From Marinobacter algicola DG893 (GTDB lineage: Bacteria; Pseudomonadota; Gammaproteobacteria; Pseudomonadales; Oleiphilaceae): a stretch of 64,000 bases of DNA. The DNA is taken from assembly GCF_000170835.1 (NCBI RefSeq), contig NZ_ABCP01000014.1, positions 1 to 64,000 of the forward strand. Direction: 5' to 3'. The position numbers and the translations under genes are program-made. Under the pieces are notes generated by a model. That model saw only the letters and a program-made list of their open reading frames with translations. It was not told the DNA's origin and searched no databases. The first letter of the stretch is position 1. Each line of letters begins with the position of its first letter. Shown here one piece after another: positions 26,914 through 34,389 of this stretch.

Positions 26914-27903
26914 TCAGCTCCAAAAAATGTCATTCCGCCAATCCGCAGGGAATCCCATTACCTTCTCAGAAACCGAGGGGAATTCATCGAACAGTGATTT
27001 TAAGCGCTGCTGCCAACTTGTATCGGGGCTAACCGTTCTCATTAAATGATTAAGCATGCAGAGCACCACATAGATCCGCACATGGTGGCTGGGCCGGGTC
27101 AGGGAGGCAGGCCATGGAAACGAAGCTTTCTTTGGCAGTTCCGGTTTTATGCCCAGTTCACGGTTCCACAGCCTGGCATGGTGTGCGCAAATATTGCGGA
27201 CAATAGTTAGTGTGTGAAGCCAGGATTGGAGCAGGCGCCAGGGCAGATCCATCCGCTTCGCAATCGCTTTCTTATCAGAGTCTCTCGCCAACCCCGCATA
27301 AAGGTGAGACAGCGACCCCATGGTTAACTCTTCAAGAGCTGCCCAGCCGGGCATCAGCTGAGGCTCACTGTAGGTGAGACCGTAGTGCCGAGCATAGCTC
27401 TCTTTGGACCGTTTTATCTTGAGTTCGGCTCTTCGTTCTTCCGTTGTCTGGGCCAGCCTATCGATTCGATCACACTCTCGCTCGTAATCCCGCCGTTCGC
27501 TCTGCTGCTTGCCGCGAATAATCTGCAGCAGTTGCTCATGGTTGTAACCAGACTTAAAAAGTGATCGATCGAGATACCAGTGTGCACCATACATGGGACC
27601 CATATAGTTGCTGATCATGGCCCGAGCCGCGACTTCCACCCTTTCGATAGCATCCATAACCAGAAGTCGCAGCCGTCTGTCGAAAGCATACAGGTTGCTA
27701 AGATCGCGGAAACCCGCATCTTTAATAAAGTGATGATCGTTACCCGGAACCTGAAATGGTCGCATGTAAGGCGTGAGGCGGAAAAAGCTAACGACTTCGA
27801 GAAATCGAGCCGCACGCTCTTCGTCGTTGATCTGCAGCCCTCGGGCCTTCAGAAGCTCAAGCTGTTGAGGAACGTCGATGGCAGGCTTGGCGAACTGCGT
27901 CAT
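26914..27903 (-). CDS. abiF: Abi_2 (AbiD/AbiF) family abortive-infection protein, HEPN-type
   Basis: The 329-residue protein matches the Abi_2 family, phage-abortive-infection proteins related to HEPN RNases. Family features are the N-terminal ELLKARGLQINDEERAARFL, LSNLYAFDRRLRLLVMDAIE (about residues 68-87), an SEPQLMPGWAALEELTMGSLSHLY block, and the HEPN catalytic motif R236-NICA-H241 in VRNICAHHARLWNR. Recent work on this family describes it as an RNA-targeting toxin held by a noncoding RNA encoded just upstream, and related to the ancestry of Cas13. The window shows that layout. A hairpin pairs the start codon, so translation may be controlled. Confidence 0.92.
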   Translation of the reverse strand: MTQFAKPAIDVPQQLELLKARGLQINDEERAARFLEVVSFFRLTPYMRPFQVPGNDHHFIKDAGFRDLSNLYAFDRRLRLLVMDAIERVEVAARAMISNYMGPMYGAHWYLDRSLFKSGYNHEQLLQIIRGKQQSERRDYERECDRIDRLAQTTEERRAELKIKRSKESYARHYGLTYSEPQLMPGWAALEELTMGSLSHLYAGLARDSDKKAIAKRMDLPWRLLQSWLHTLTIVRNICAHHARLWNRELGIKPELPKKASFPWPASLTRPSHHVRIYVVLCMLNHLMRTVSPDTSWQQRLKSLFDEFPSVSEKVMGFPADWRNDIFWS

Positions 27904-27922
27904 GCCTGTTTTCTCCAGGCAT
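27902..27922 (-). promoter_or_regulatory. hairpin covering the abiF ribosome-binding site and start codon
   Basis: On the minus strand ATGCCTG (27922-27916) pairs perfectly with CAGGCAT (27908-27902), the last two bases being the A and U of the abiF start codon. The 7-base loop GAGAAAA follows a G and holds most of the GGAG ribosome-binding site. It begins immediately after the U-tract of the upstream RNA. Confidence 0.6.
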
Positions 27923-27984
27923 AAAAAAACCCGCTCGATTTGTGCGTGACTGCCGAGGCAGACATAGGCATGGCGGGTGTGTTG
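27923..27984 (-). ncRNA. abiF-type structured small RNA
   Basis: On the minus strand an outer stem CCCGC (27977-27973) with GCGGG (27934-27930) encloses about 38 bases, including a small stem CTGC-CTCG-GCAG (27961-27950), and is followed directly by seven U residues (27929-27923), a terminator-like end. A good sigma-70 promoter precedes it: TTGCAT (28019-28014), 17 bases, TATATT (27996-27991), which puts the start near 27984. The layout and sequence style agree with the published abiF RNA motif found upstream of abiF genes; I could not run a covariance search. The RNA probably acts as antitoxin to AbiF. Confidence 0.78.
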
Positions 27985-27990
27985 GGGCTT

Positions 27991-28019
27991 AATATAGTGA
28001 TGGCATCCTGATTATGCAA
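27991..28019 (-). promoter_or_regulatory. sigma-70 promoter of the abiF RNA and abiF gene
   Basis: TTGCAT and TATATT on the minus strand with an ideal 17-base spacer. It reads first into the structured RNA, then, with terminator read-through, into abiF. Confidence 0.7.
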
Positions 28020-28027
28020 GCTCAACT

Positions 28028-28411
28028 TGTTCCCTCGTCGACTCTGTTACTCAGATAGCGTGCATGGTATCACCGAGCGACGACTTCGACACAGGAAGAC
28101 GTTTACGTTTGAACACCGGAGTTCTATCCGCAAGCTCCTCAATGCCCAGCCACGCCATCAAGTCATGTTGGCAATTAGACCAACACCTGTCAGTTTGCAA
28201 CTGCCAGGGCTTTCTGGGGATAGGTTAATTGACTAGCAGGAAAAACCGTTCTATTATTTTTCCGCGTTTATCTGCGGTCGGCTACCGAGCTTGATGCTCA
28301 CTTTTCCGCTCCCATCTGCTGCACGGGAGGTTTCAACTGCAGATTGCTATCAGATTTTTTTATCTGGTGTGCGCCTTTTGTGAAACCTAATCCTATAAGC
28401 TGGAGAAAACC
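28028..28411. other. non-coding stretch between abiF RNA and the 737-aa gene
   Basis: I see no gene here. It must contain the promoter of the rightward 737-aa gene; no box stands out. A small AT-looped hairpin CAGAT/ATCTG lies around 28351-28368. Confidence 0.4.
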
Positions 28412-30625
28412 ATGTGCAGGATTGATGCGCCTTACCGCAATCGCTCCCTCAACGAAAAACACGATCCCACTGAACGCTTCGTTCAAGCGCTCGACGAGTC
28501 TGGAATCGACGGTCAGTTCCGCTCACTGCTGACCAAGCATTTCTCTGACAACTGGAATCGCATATTCGGATCGGCGACAGATCTGGAAGAGGTTCTTGGT
28601 GCCGCAAGGTATGAGACCTCGGATCAGAGGAAATCCGCTGTACTACTCTCTACCGGCCGCTTGGCTCAGAAACTGACCATGCAGCTCCTGAATAAGCACC
28701 CGATCATGCACCAGCGCGATGAAGTCGCTGATCATGGCTCAGAAGTATATCTTTTTGCCCAAGAAATCGCTCAAACGCTCTTTTCGGCATCGCCATACTC
28801 ACTGTACAGCGCCCTCAAAAATATGGGCACTACTGCATCTTTAACAGTGTCCTTCGACTGGTTTGTCACTGCACTATACGGAGAAGAGTTCTGTTTCTCC
28901 CCGACGCTGTTCGACGATCCTGCGCTTGTTGCTGAAGACGAATCGACAAGGAACGAGATGCTCTGGGGCTTCTTCATCACGATGTCCCAGTATGAGGACG
29001 GCTACCGGAACGACTTGGCAAGCGTGTGGGGCCTCCAAATCAAGAACCTAGTTTCCCTGACTTCATTGCAGTCGCATGAGGGACCGCCAACTCTCGGTTC
29101 TTCCAAACTCCTTCAGGGGATCCGATTCCTGAAAGCGTGGGTCGCATCCGATGCCGCAGCAGGAAGACTAGCCAGCATAAACGAGGGAGCATTCCGGAAA
29201 CTGGGGCTTGAGTGGTCGAACTTCGATTCGACACTTCGCTCTTTCGATTCTTCCGATTACGCTCAGCTCGACGTGTCCCAGGCGACCTGTTGGCTGGACA
29301 AAACCAGAATCCAATTTTGGGAGGTTCTGTGCCTCCATATGGATCTAACATCTGCAGATAATCAGCAGATTGAACAGTGGGCTTCACTACTTAATCTCTG
29401 CTTTACGTCTCTCAGCATTCGCTATTCAGAAGTTCTGACGAGGTCGGTTGAGGAACGAGAAATTCGAGAGAACGAATACCTGAAACATATCTGTTCCGAG
29501 CTCACTGACTACCAACTGAAAGCTTGGATACGTTGGTCGATTCGGAAAGACATCGGAGCAGCACTACGCCTGGCAGAAAGAACTCCGCTCGCGAGAGAAT
29601 TTTGCGACAATGAAAGCAGGAAATGGTGGGCGACCGAATACTCAGCCATCTGGAAAGCTCAACTTGAGGACGAGCTCAGCAACCTCGATATCGAGACTAA
29701 ACTGACCGTCCTTTCCGGCGAGTTGCGCCGTCTTCCCAATGAAGCCGCTGCCCGCGAGTACCGGGATTGGTGGGATGACCTTTTTGAGCAATTAATTCAC
29801 GATCCCGATTTCCCGCCTGCCTTAACGCCGCAGTGGTCGATTTCTGCAGCTGATAGACTGGACAACGAGATAGTGCTTCCCTACATCGATAAAAGCGTCG
29901 GGTTGCTTCGAGGAGAACTGTCCAACGGCGCACAGCCACACCATCACAAGCAGCTTGAGGAATTACTGAGCAAGCTGTCCTTTCTCAAGCCGTCAAAAGC
30001 GTTGCGGCATCGACTCATGTTGATGCGTTCATCAATAAAGCCACTTTCTGACGAGTCGGTATCTCGCTTCAACCCGGTGAACAGCGAGAACTCCATTGAT
30101 TGGTATTTCCCTCTGAGAGAGGCAGCATGGGACCGGCTGAAAAAAAGAACGACCCTGGGATCTCCTCTTAGCAGGGAAGAATACGAGCAAGCTGCACTGG
30201 AGTGCTACGAGTGCTTTGCACTCGAATTGGTTGAATTCTGCCTGAGCCGCCTTCGCCTCCGGAAAGGAGAGAAGCCCAAAGCTGGCAAATACGATGCTAG
30301 CCAAGTAACCGAAAAATCACCCATTTGGCGACAAGGGTATTTGAAGGCGTTACTGGAACTCGGCCTTGATCCAAACGGGAAGGCCCATAAAACGGTCTAC
30401 TTCACCAAACAGTTCGATCCTGATGAAAGTGTTCGAGCGGTTGCACAAGAGTGTTATCGGGCTGTCCGCCGAGAGGCCAAAAAGAACCGGAGCATCCAGG
30501 ATTTCAAACGCGGACTGATTGCCGCTGAATGGTGGTTGTTGATGAGTCAACGGCTTGAACTCAATCTCGACGTTAACCACGAGGAAGCACTCAAGACCCG
30601 GCGCAACTTGTTGCGCAATCCGTAA
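28412..30625 (+). CDS. large hypothetical protein of unknown family in the defence island
   Basis: This 737-residue protein is not recognised. It appears wholly alpha-helical and charged, with many Trp-rich helices (WWATEYSAIWKAQLEDEL, YRDWWDDLFEQL), no Walker A, no HEPN or nuclease motif that I can see, and no membrane segment. The ATG at 28412 has GGAG six bases upstream. It is followed after 126 bases by the viperin gene on the same strand, so the two may form a transcription unit. Its size, orphan character and position between AbiF and viperin suggest a phage-defence component, for example a sensor or scaffold; this is inference only. Confidence 0.75.
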   Translation: MCRIDAPYRNRSLNEKHDPTERFVQALDESGIDGQFRSLLTKHFSDNWNRIFGSATDLEEVLGAARYETSDQRKSAVLLSTGRLAQKLTMQLLNKHPIMHQRDEVADHGSEVYLFAQEIAQTLFSASPYSLYSALKNMGTTASLTVSFDWFVTALYGEEFCFSPTLFDDPALVAEDESTRNEMLWGFFITMSQYEDGYRNDLASVWGLQIKNLVSLTSLQSHEGPPTLGSSKLLQGIRFLKAWVASDAAAGRLASINEGAFRKLGLEWSNFDSTLRSFDSSDYAQLDVSQATCWLDKTRIQFWEVLCLHMDLTSADNQQIEQWASLLNLCFTSLSIRYSEVLTRSVEEREIRENEYLKHICSELTDYQLKAWIRWSIRKDIGAALRLAERTPLAREFCDNESRKWWATEYSAIWKAQLEDELSNLDIETKLTVLSGELRRLPNEAAAREYRDWWDDLFEQLIHDPDFPPALTPQWSISAADRLDNEIVLPYIDKSVGLLRGELSNGAQPHHHKQLEELLSKLSFLKPSKALRHRLMLMRSSIKPLSDESVSRFNPVNSENSIDWYFPLREAAWDRLKKRTTLGSPLSREEYEQAALECYECFALELVEFCLSRLRLRKGEKPKAGKYDASQVTEKSPIWRQGYLKALLELGLDPNGKAHKTVYFTKQFDPDESVRAVAQECYRAVRREAKKNRSIQDFKRGLIAAEWWLLMSQRLELNLDVNHEEALKTRRNLLRNP

Positions 30626-30751
30626 TTAACCGAAAACCTGACCCCAAACCCAAGTGGTGTACTGGAGCCTGATGCTCCTACCCTGACGCCCCGCGTCCGC
30701 CATGTAAAAACTTCACGGCCCGTAAAACGGATTCCGTCAAGGAGTATACGC

Positions 30752-31720
30752 ATGCGTACGAACATCCTTATTTTTTCAGCAAACCGATCGGCCACACCTC
30801 CTGCCAAGGTCCCCGCAGTATATGAGCTCACCATAAACTGGCACGTCACGGAAGCCTGCAACTACAGCTGCCAGTATTGCTACGCAAAATGGAAAGACTA
30901 CCCCAATCCCCGGGAGTTATTTCATGACCGCAGGCGAACCCGCGATCTGCTAAACGAGTTATTCCGATATTTTCACCCCACAAACACCAACAATCCGTTG
31001 CGTGAAGAACTTTCTTGGAAGACAGTCCGTCTAAATCTCGCCGGCGGAGAACCTTCGATCCTTGGCAACCGTTTGTTGGATATTGCCGAGATAGCCCGGG
31101 AAGTTGGATTTCAGCTTTCCATTATCAGCAATGGCTCACGACTGACGCGTTCTATGATTAAGGAAATAGCGCCGCATTTGACATGCTTGGGGATCAGCCT
31201 GGATTCAGCAAATCCGACTACCAACATGGAGATTGGCCGAGCCCTTAGAAGTGGGAAACTGCTCGACCCTCAAGAGCTGGCAGGCAATATACGTCTGGCG
31301 CTCAAGATCAACCCGCGACTCACAGTAAAGCTCAATACTGTAGTGAATCTCCTGAATGTCGGAGAGGATCTGAGCGGTCTGGTTCAAGAGATCCGCCCCC
31401 AGCGCTGGAAGATCCTGCGCATGCTTCCGATTGTTGACGCCTCGTTAGCGATCAGCGACGAGGAGTTTGCCGCCTTTGTTCAAAGGCATCGCGCTTTCCA
31501 ATCGGTCCAATGTGTCGAGGACAATCGAGACATGTGTGAGTCCTACCTCATGATCGATCCCTTCGGGCGCTTCTTCCAAAATCACCCCTCATTAGCCGGA
31601 GGATACCTATACAGCGATCCCATTTTATCCGTTGGCGCACATGCCGCATTCTCGAAAATGGCATTCAATTCGGCGAGCTTTCAATCCCGCTACACAGGCG
31701 AGCTGGGAGGGACGCAGTGA
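30752..31720 (+). CDS. prokaryotic viperin (radical SAM ddhNTP synthase)
   Basis: Viperins convert CTP, UTP or GTP into 3'-deoxy-3',4'-didehydro nucleotides that terminate viral RNA chains. The 322-residue protein has the radical-SAM cluster motif C36-NYS-C40-QY-C43 in TEACNYSCQYCYAKW, the SAM-binding NLAGGEPSI (about residues 96-104), IISNGSRLT and GISLDSANPTTNMEIGR, all characteristic of pVips. The ATG has AAGGAG seven bases upstream. Its stop overlaps the GTG of the HicA-like gene (GTGA at 31717-31720). The window has no adjacent nucleotide kinase, which some pVip loci carry; the nucleotide used cannot be read from sequence. Confidence 0.9.
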   Translation: MRTNILIFSANRSATPPAKVPAVYELTINWHVTEACNYSCQYCYAKWKDYPNPRELFHDRRRTRDLLNELFRYFHPTNTNNPLREELSWKTVRLNLAGGEPSILGNRLLDIAEIAREVGFQLSIISNGSRLTRSMIKEIAPHLTCLGISLDSANPTTNMEIGRALRSGKLLDPQELAGNIRLALKINPRLTVKLNTVVNLLNVGEDLSGLVQEIRPQRWKILRMLPIVDASLAISDEEFAAFVQRHRAFQSVQCVEDNRDMCESYLMIDPFGRFFQNHPSLAGGYLYSDPILSVGAHAAFSKMAFNSASFQSRYTGELGGTQ

Positions 31721-31917
31721 AGAGGTACAGCTCAAACAAAGATTGGAACGTCGTCATCAGACGTCTCGTCAAGCTCGGGTGGAGGTATCGTCGCGGTGGC
31801 AAGCACGGACGGCTCACCCATCCCGACTGCTCTAAAACACTCATCATTTCGAATTCACCGAGCGATCATCGAAGTTTGCAAAACTTCATGCAAACTGTCA
31901 GATCGACTCGGGGCTAG
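31717..31917 (+). CDS. HicA-like small protein coupled to viperin
   Basis: The 66-residue basic protein begins at a GTG that overlaps the viperin stop by two bases of the stop codon, with GGGAGG a few bases before it, so translation is probably coupled. Its body (WNVVIRRLVKLGWRYRRGGKHGRL then a short strand TLIISNSPSDHRSLQNF) resembles the HicA double-stranded-RNA-binding-like fold, where G-x-x-x-R-x-x-G-(S/K)-H carries the catalytic His. No HicB partner lies downstream. It could be an RNA-binding cofactor of the viperin, or an orphan toxin; the family call is by motif only. Confidence 0.65.
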   Translation: MKRYSSNKDWNVVIRRLVKLGWRYRRGGKHGRLTHPDCSKTLIISNSPSDHRSLQNFMQTVRSTRG

Positions 31918-32448
31918 ACCGAAAGAGCCAACAGCCACATGCAACACAAAGCCCGCTGACCTCCTTTTGGAGGAGGTCAGCGGCAGCTTGCCATCGAGGT
32001 CTTATCAATGGAGCAACTCGCTAAGAGTACTGATGCAACCTAAACCATTGAGATTCAATCTCGACTTCCGGCCTCTTTCCGGTCTTTTTCATCCCTTTAA
32101 TGCCAATAAAATTAATGGGCTATTCGCCCACTATCGTTATTTCCTGCTAACCAAAAGCGGCACATCCGAATTCATCACTGTCCGGATTTCGGAAACTCAT
32201 TTCCTAACAGTTGCGAACTTAGATCCAAGGCGTAGTATCATCGCATCAATGGGCAAAAGCATGCTTAGGGCAACGATCAAAGTCCGGTTCCCGGACACCG
32301 AATTCTTATCAGCCTTGTGCCCAAAGTCGTCTTTAATCGGGCATAATATTGAAATATCGGCATTTTCTATAGTTTATGTTTTCGGCGCAAGCAATTGAAC
32401 ATCCAGATTTTCGCCGATTAAGACCGCTTGCCATCAGGCAGAGAGAGT
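31918..32448. other. non-coding end of the defence island with a strong hairpin
   Basis: No supported gene. CGCTGACCTCC (31954-31964) pairs with GGAGGTCAGCG (31972-31982) in an 11-bp stem with a 7-base loop, 37 bases after the HicA-like stop; no U-run follows, so it is a weak terminator or an mRNA-stabilising stem. A long open frame through here has no recognisable similarity. Confidence 0.45.
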
Positions 32449-32497
32449 GCCCTCCGGAGGCAGAGGTCAGAGGTTCGAATCCTCTCGGGCGCGCCAT
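32449..32497 (+). pseudogene. 3' fragment of tRNA-Arg(CCG), probable attachment-site scar
   Basis: The 49 bases match the anticodon arm, variable loop, T arm and acceptor 3' strand of gammaproteobacterial tRNA-Arg(CCG): anticodon loop CTCCGGA, T arm AGAGGTTCGAATCCTCT, then CGGGCGC and GCCA. The 5' acceptor strand and D arm are absent; the upstream bases do not pair. Such 3' fragments are what remains at one end of an element integrated into a tRNA gene. Confidence 0.8.
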
Positions 32498-32505
32498 TAT
32501 TTTCA

Positions 32506-32540
32506 AAGGCTTGCGTGAAAGCGCAGGTCTTTTTTTATTT
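32506..32540 (+). terminator. Rho-independent terminator-like hairpin after the tRNA fragment
   Basis: GGCTTGCG and CGCAGGTC pair (two wobbles) around TGAAAG, followed by seven T residues. Confidence 0.55.
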
Positions 32541-33067
32541 TCTGTGTCCAAATTGTGTCCATGGTGTGTCCACTCTATCCCTGCATTTTTTTCATTTTGC
32601 AAAAATCTGACCATTGCACGGATTACGTTTTGACCCAAAGAAGTTAGGCTAGCTTCTTCAAAACTCTCCTCAAATTCAGACCCCCGTCACACAATACGGC
32701 GTGAACCCGGTTCCCGGGGAAACCACCGTGATAGCATCGCGTCATCAACCCATCACTTTTCAAGTGGCCAATGATTGGTTCAATGCTGTTGCGAGAGTGC
32801 TGGTTGGTGGTCTAAGGCTGGTCGCTGAGGACAATAAATGCAAGAGACCTTCTTTCGCAATACTGAGGAAGGTCGGGGCATTTGTCAGCGCCACGCCAAA
32901 ATTCGCGAGACTTGTCTGGTCGACTCCCTCGCGTCACTCGGCATTGCCCGCGAAGACATACATCGGATCGCTCGCGCTCTATGTGCCGTGCCCGGGCTTT
33001 GCGATCAGACGTCGAGAACCGCAGCGTCACTGTAAAGCGACCGGTAGCGGCGAGCGCACCCAACTCA
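32541..33067. other. non-coding, degenerate stretch
   Basis: Open frames are present on both strands but none shows recognisable similarity or a convincing start. The stretch separates the island boundary from the cupin gene and is probably decayed mobile DNA. Confidence 0.35.
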
Positions 33068-33601
33068 TCAACGAATGAACTGATCGATGAAATCGCCGCC
33101 CAGTCCAATTTCCTCGTAGTGCGCGCGGCACTTGGCGATGCGAGTGAAAACGTCATCATAACCGACGTTAGCGCCGTCTGGATCGACGTAGATCATCGCA
33201 CCGTTAACCTGGAACAATGTGATCATCTCCCTCACATGCGGCTCAACGACAAGGGTATGGGTTTCACCCGGAGCCTCGTAAACATAACCGCCCTCGGTGG
33301 CTATCCAGTCGTGCTCAAGATAGCGCCACTCACCCTTGAGGACGAAGCCGTGAACAGCCTGCGGGTGACGGTGTCGTGACAACACGCCGGATTTACGCAC
33401 GCGTAAGAGATTCACCCAATAGCCGCTAGAGGCTGAAAGACACAGTGGGCGGAACCAGACATTCTCCTCCACGGGCACCCAGATTCGCTCGTCGTCGGGA
33501 ATCGCGCTGGGGATGACCAGCTCCATCGCCGCCTCGGCCGGCTGCGGATGTCTGTAGGGTTGCGACTTATCGTTCATCGGGGTCTGTTCTAGATTACTCA
33601 T
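33068..33601 (-). CDS. cupin dioxygenase, 2,4'-dihydroxyacetophenone dioxygenase family
   Basis: The 177-residue protein has the cupin motifs HRHPQAVHGFVLKGEWRYLE (motif 1, metal-binding His) and APGETHTLVVEP (motif 2), and overall resembles the dihydroxyacetophenone dioxygenase family, which cleaves a carbon-carbon bond next to a carbonyl with Fe(II) and oxygen. Related members act on other hydroxyketones, so the substrate is open. It is the last gene of the leftward run with the SDR 18 bases before it. A second Met (nine codons in) is an alternative start. Confidence 0.82.
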   Translation of the reverse strand: MSNLEQTPMNDKSQPYRHPQPAEAAMELVIPSAIPDDERIWVPVEENVWFRPLCLSASSGYWVNLLRVRKSGVLSRHRHPQAVHGFVLKGEWRYLEHDWIATEGGYVYEAPGETHTLVVEPHVREMITLFQVNGAMIYVDPDGANVGYDDVFTRIAKCRAHYEEIGLGGDFIDQFIR

Positions 33602-33619
33602 AATAGGAACCTTCTCTGT

Positions 33620-34324
33620 TTATACGATGGAATAGCCGCCATCTACGGGCAGTATTGCTCCGGTGACGAAGCGCGCTTGGTTCGATAGGAGAAACAGGAC
33701 GACGTCTCCGATCTCATCGGGCTCACCCCAGCGGCCCATAGGCGTACGAGAGAGGATCGCCACTGAACGTTCGTCACTCTCCATCAATGGTCGAGTGAGT
33801 TCAGTGGCGACCCATCCAGGTGCTACCGCATTGACGCGGACGCCCTCCATTGCCCAGGCCGCTGCCAGACTCTTCGTCAATTGCGCCACTCCACCCTTGG
33901 ATGCCGCATACCCGGGTGCGGAAGCCGAGCCAAAAAAAGAGAGCATCGAGGCAGTGTTGACAATGGATCCGCCGCTCTCGATAAGCTTGGCTCTTCCCGC
34001 ATGGCAGGTGCGCAGTGTGCCGGTGAGATTTACCTCCAGAGTTTGCGCAAAATAGTCTGGCTCGAATTCCCGGCCGTCGCGCTGAATAATCCCGGCGCAA
34101 TTGACTATGGCGTCCAATTGTTCAAAAGAAGCGATTATCGCGTCTACCTGTTCCTGGGACGTCACGTCTAATTTTCGTGCTACGACGCCCTCAAGCGACT
34201 CGAAGTCGTTGACCTCCTGATCGCTAACCCCCGTGGCGACCACTCGGTAGCCAGCTCTTGCCAGCGACCTTGATACGCCTGAACCAATGCCACGGGTACC
34301 GCCAGTGACTAGCGCATATTTCAT
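33620..34324 (-). CDS. SDR family oxidoreductase
   Basis: The 234-residue classical SDR has the nucleotide loop TGGTRGIGSG, NCAGI, the Ser-Tyr-Lys active site (SMLSFFGS then GYAASKGG), and the PGWVATEL and VTGAILPVDGGYS C-terminal segments. It probably interconverts an alcohol and a ketone with NAD(H). It lies between the TauD-type dioxygenase and the cupin gene on the same strand, so it fits a short catabolic operon in which it could oxidise a hydroxyl group before ring or chain cleavage by the cupin. Confidence 0.87.
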   Translation of the reverse strand: MKYALVTGGTRGIGSGVSRSLARAGYRVVATGVSDQEVNDFESLEGVVARKLDVTSQEQVDAIIASFEQLDAIVNCAGIIQRDGREFEPDYFAQTLEVNLTGTLRTCHAGRAKLIESGGSIVNTASMLSFFGSASAPGYAASKGGVAQLTKSLAAAWAMEGVRVNAVAPGWVATELTRPLMESDERSVAILSRTPMGRWGEPDEIGDVVLFLLSNQARFVTGAILPVDGGYSIV

Positions 34325-34389
34325 TTAATCGTTCTCCTGAGATTGCAGTGGGCGAATCGTGTTCGAAAGAGTCGGTTTTACCGCAGCTA

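Noticed and set aside
31796..32398. A 200-residue open frame downstream of the HicA-like gene
   Set aside because: It overlaps the HicA-like gene in another frame, crosses a strong hairpin and shows no protein-like pattern or ribosome-binding site.
32333..32638. Open frame on the minus strand across the tRNA fragment (contains RGFEPLTSASGG)
   Set aside because: This peptide is the well-known antisense translation artefact of tRNA genes; the region is the tRNA-Arg scar.
32701..33078. A possible gene upstream of the cupin
   Set aside because: Open frames on both strands are of similar length, none has a family match or a proper start, and the sequence looks like decayed mobile DNA.
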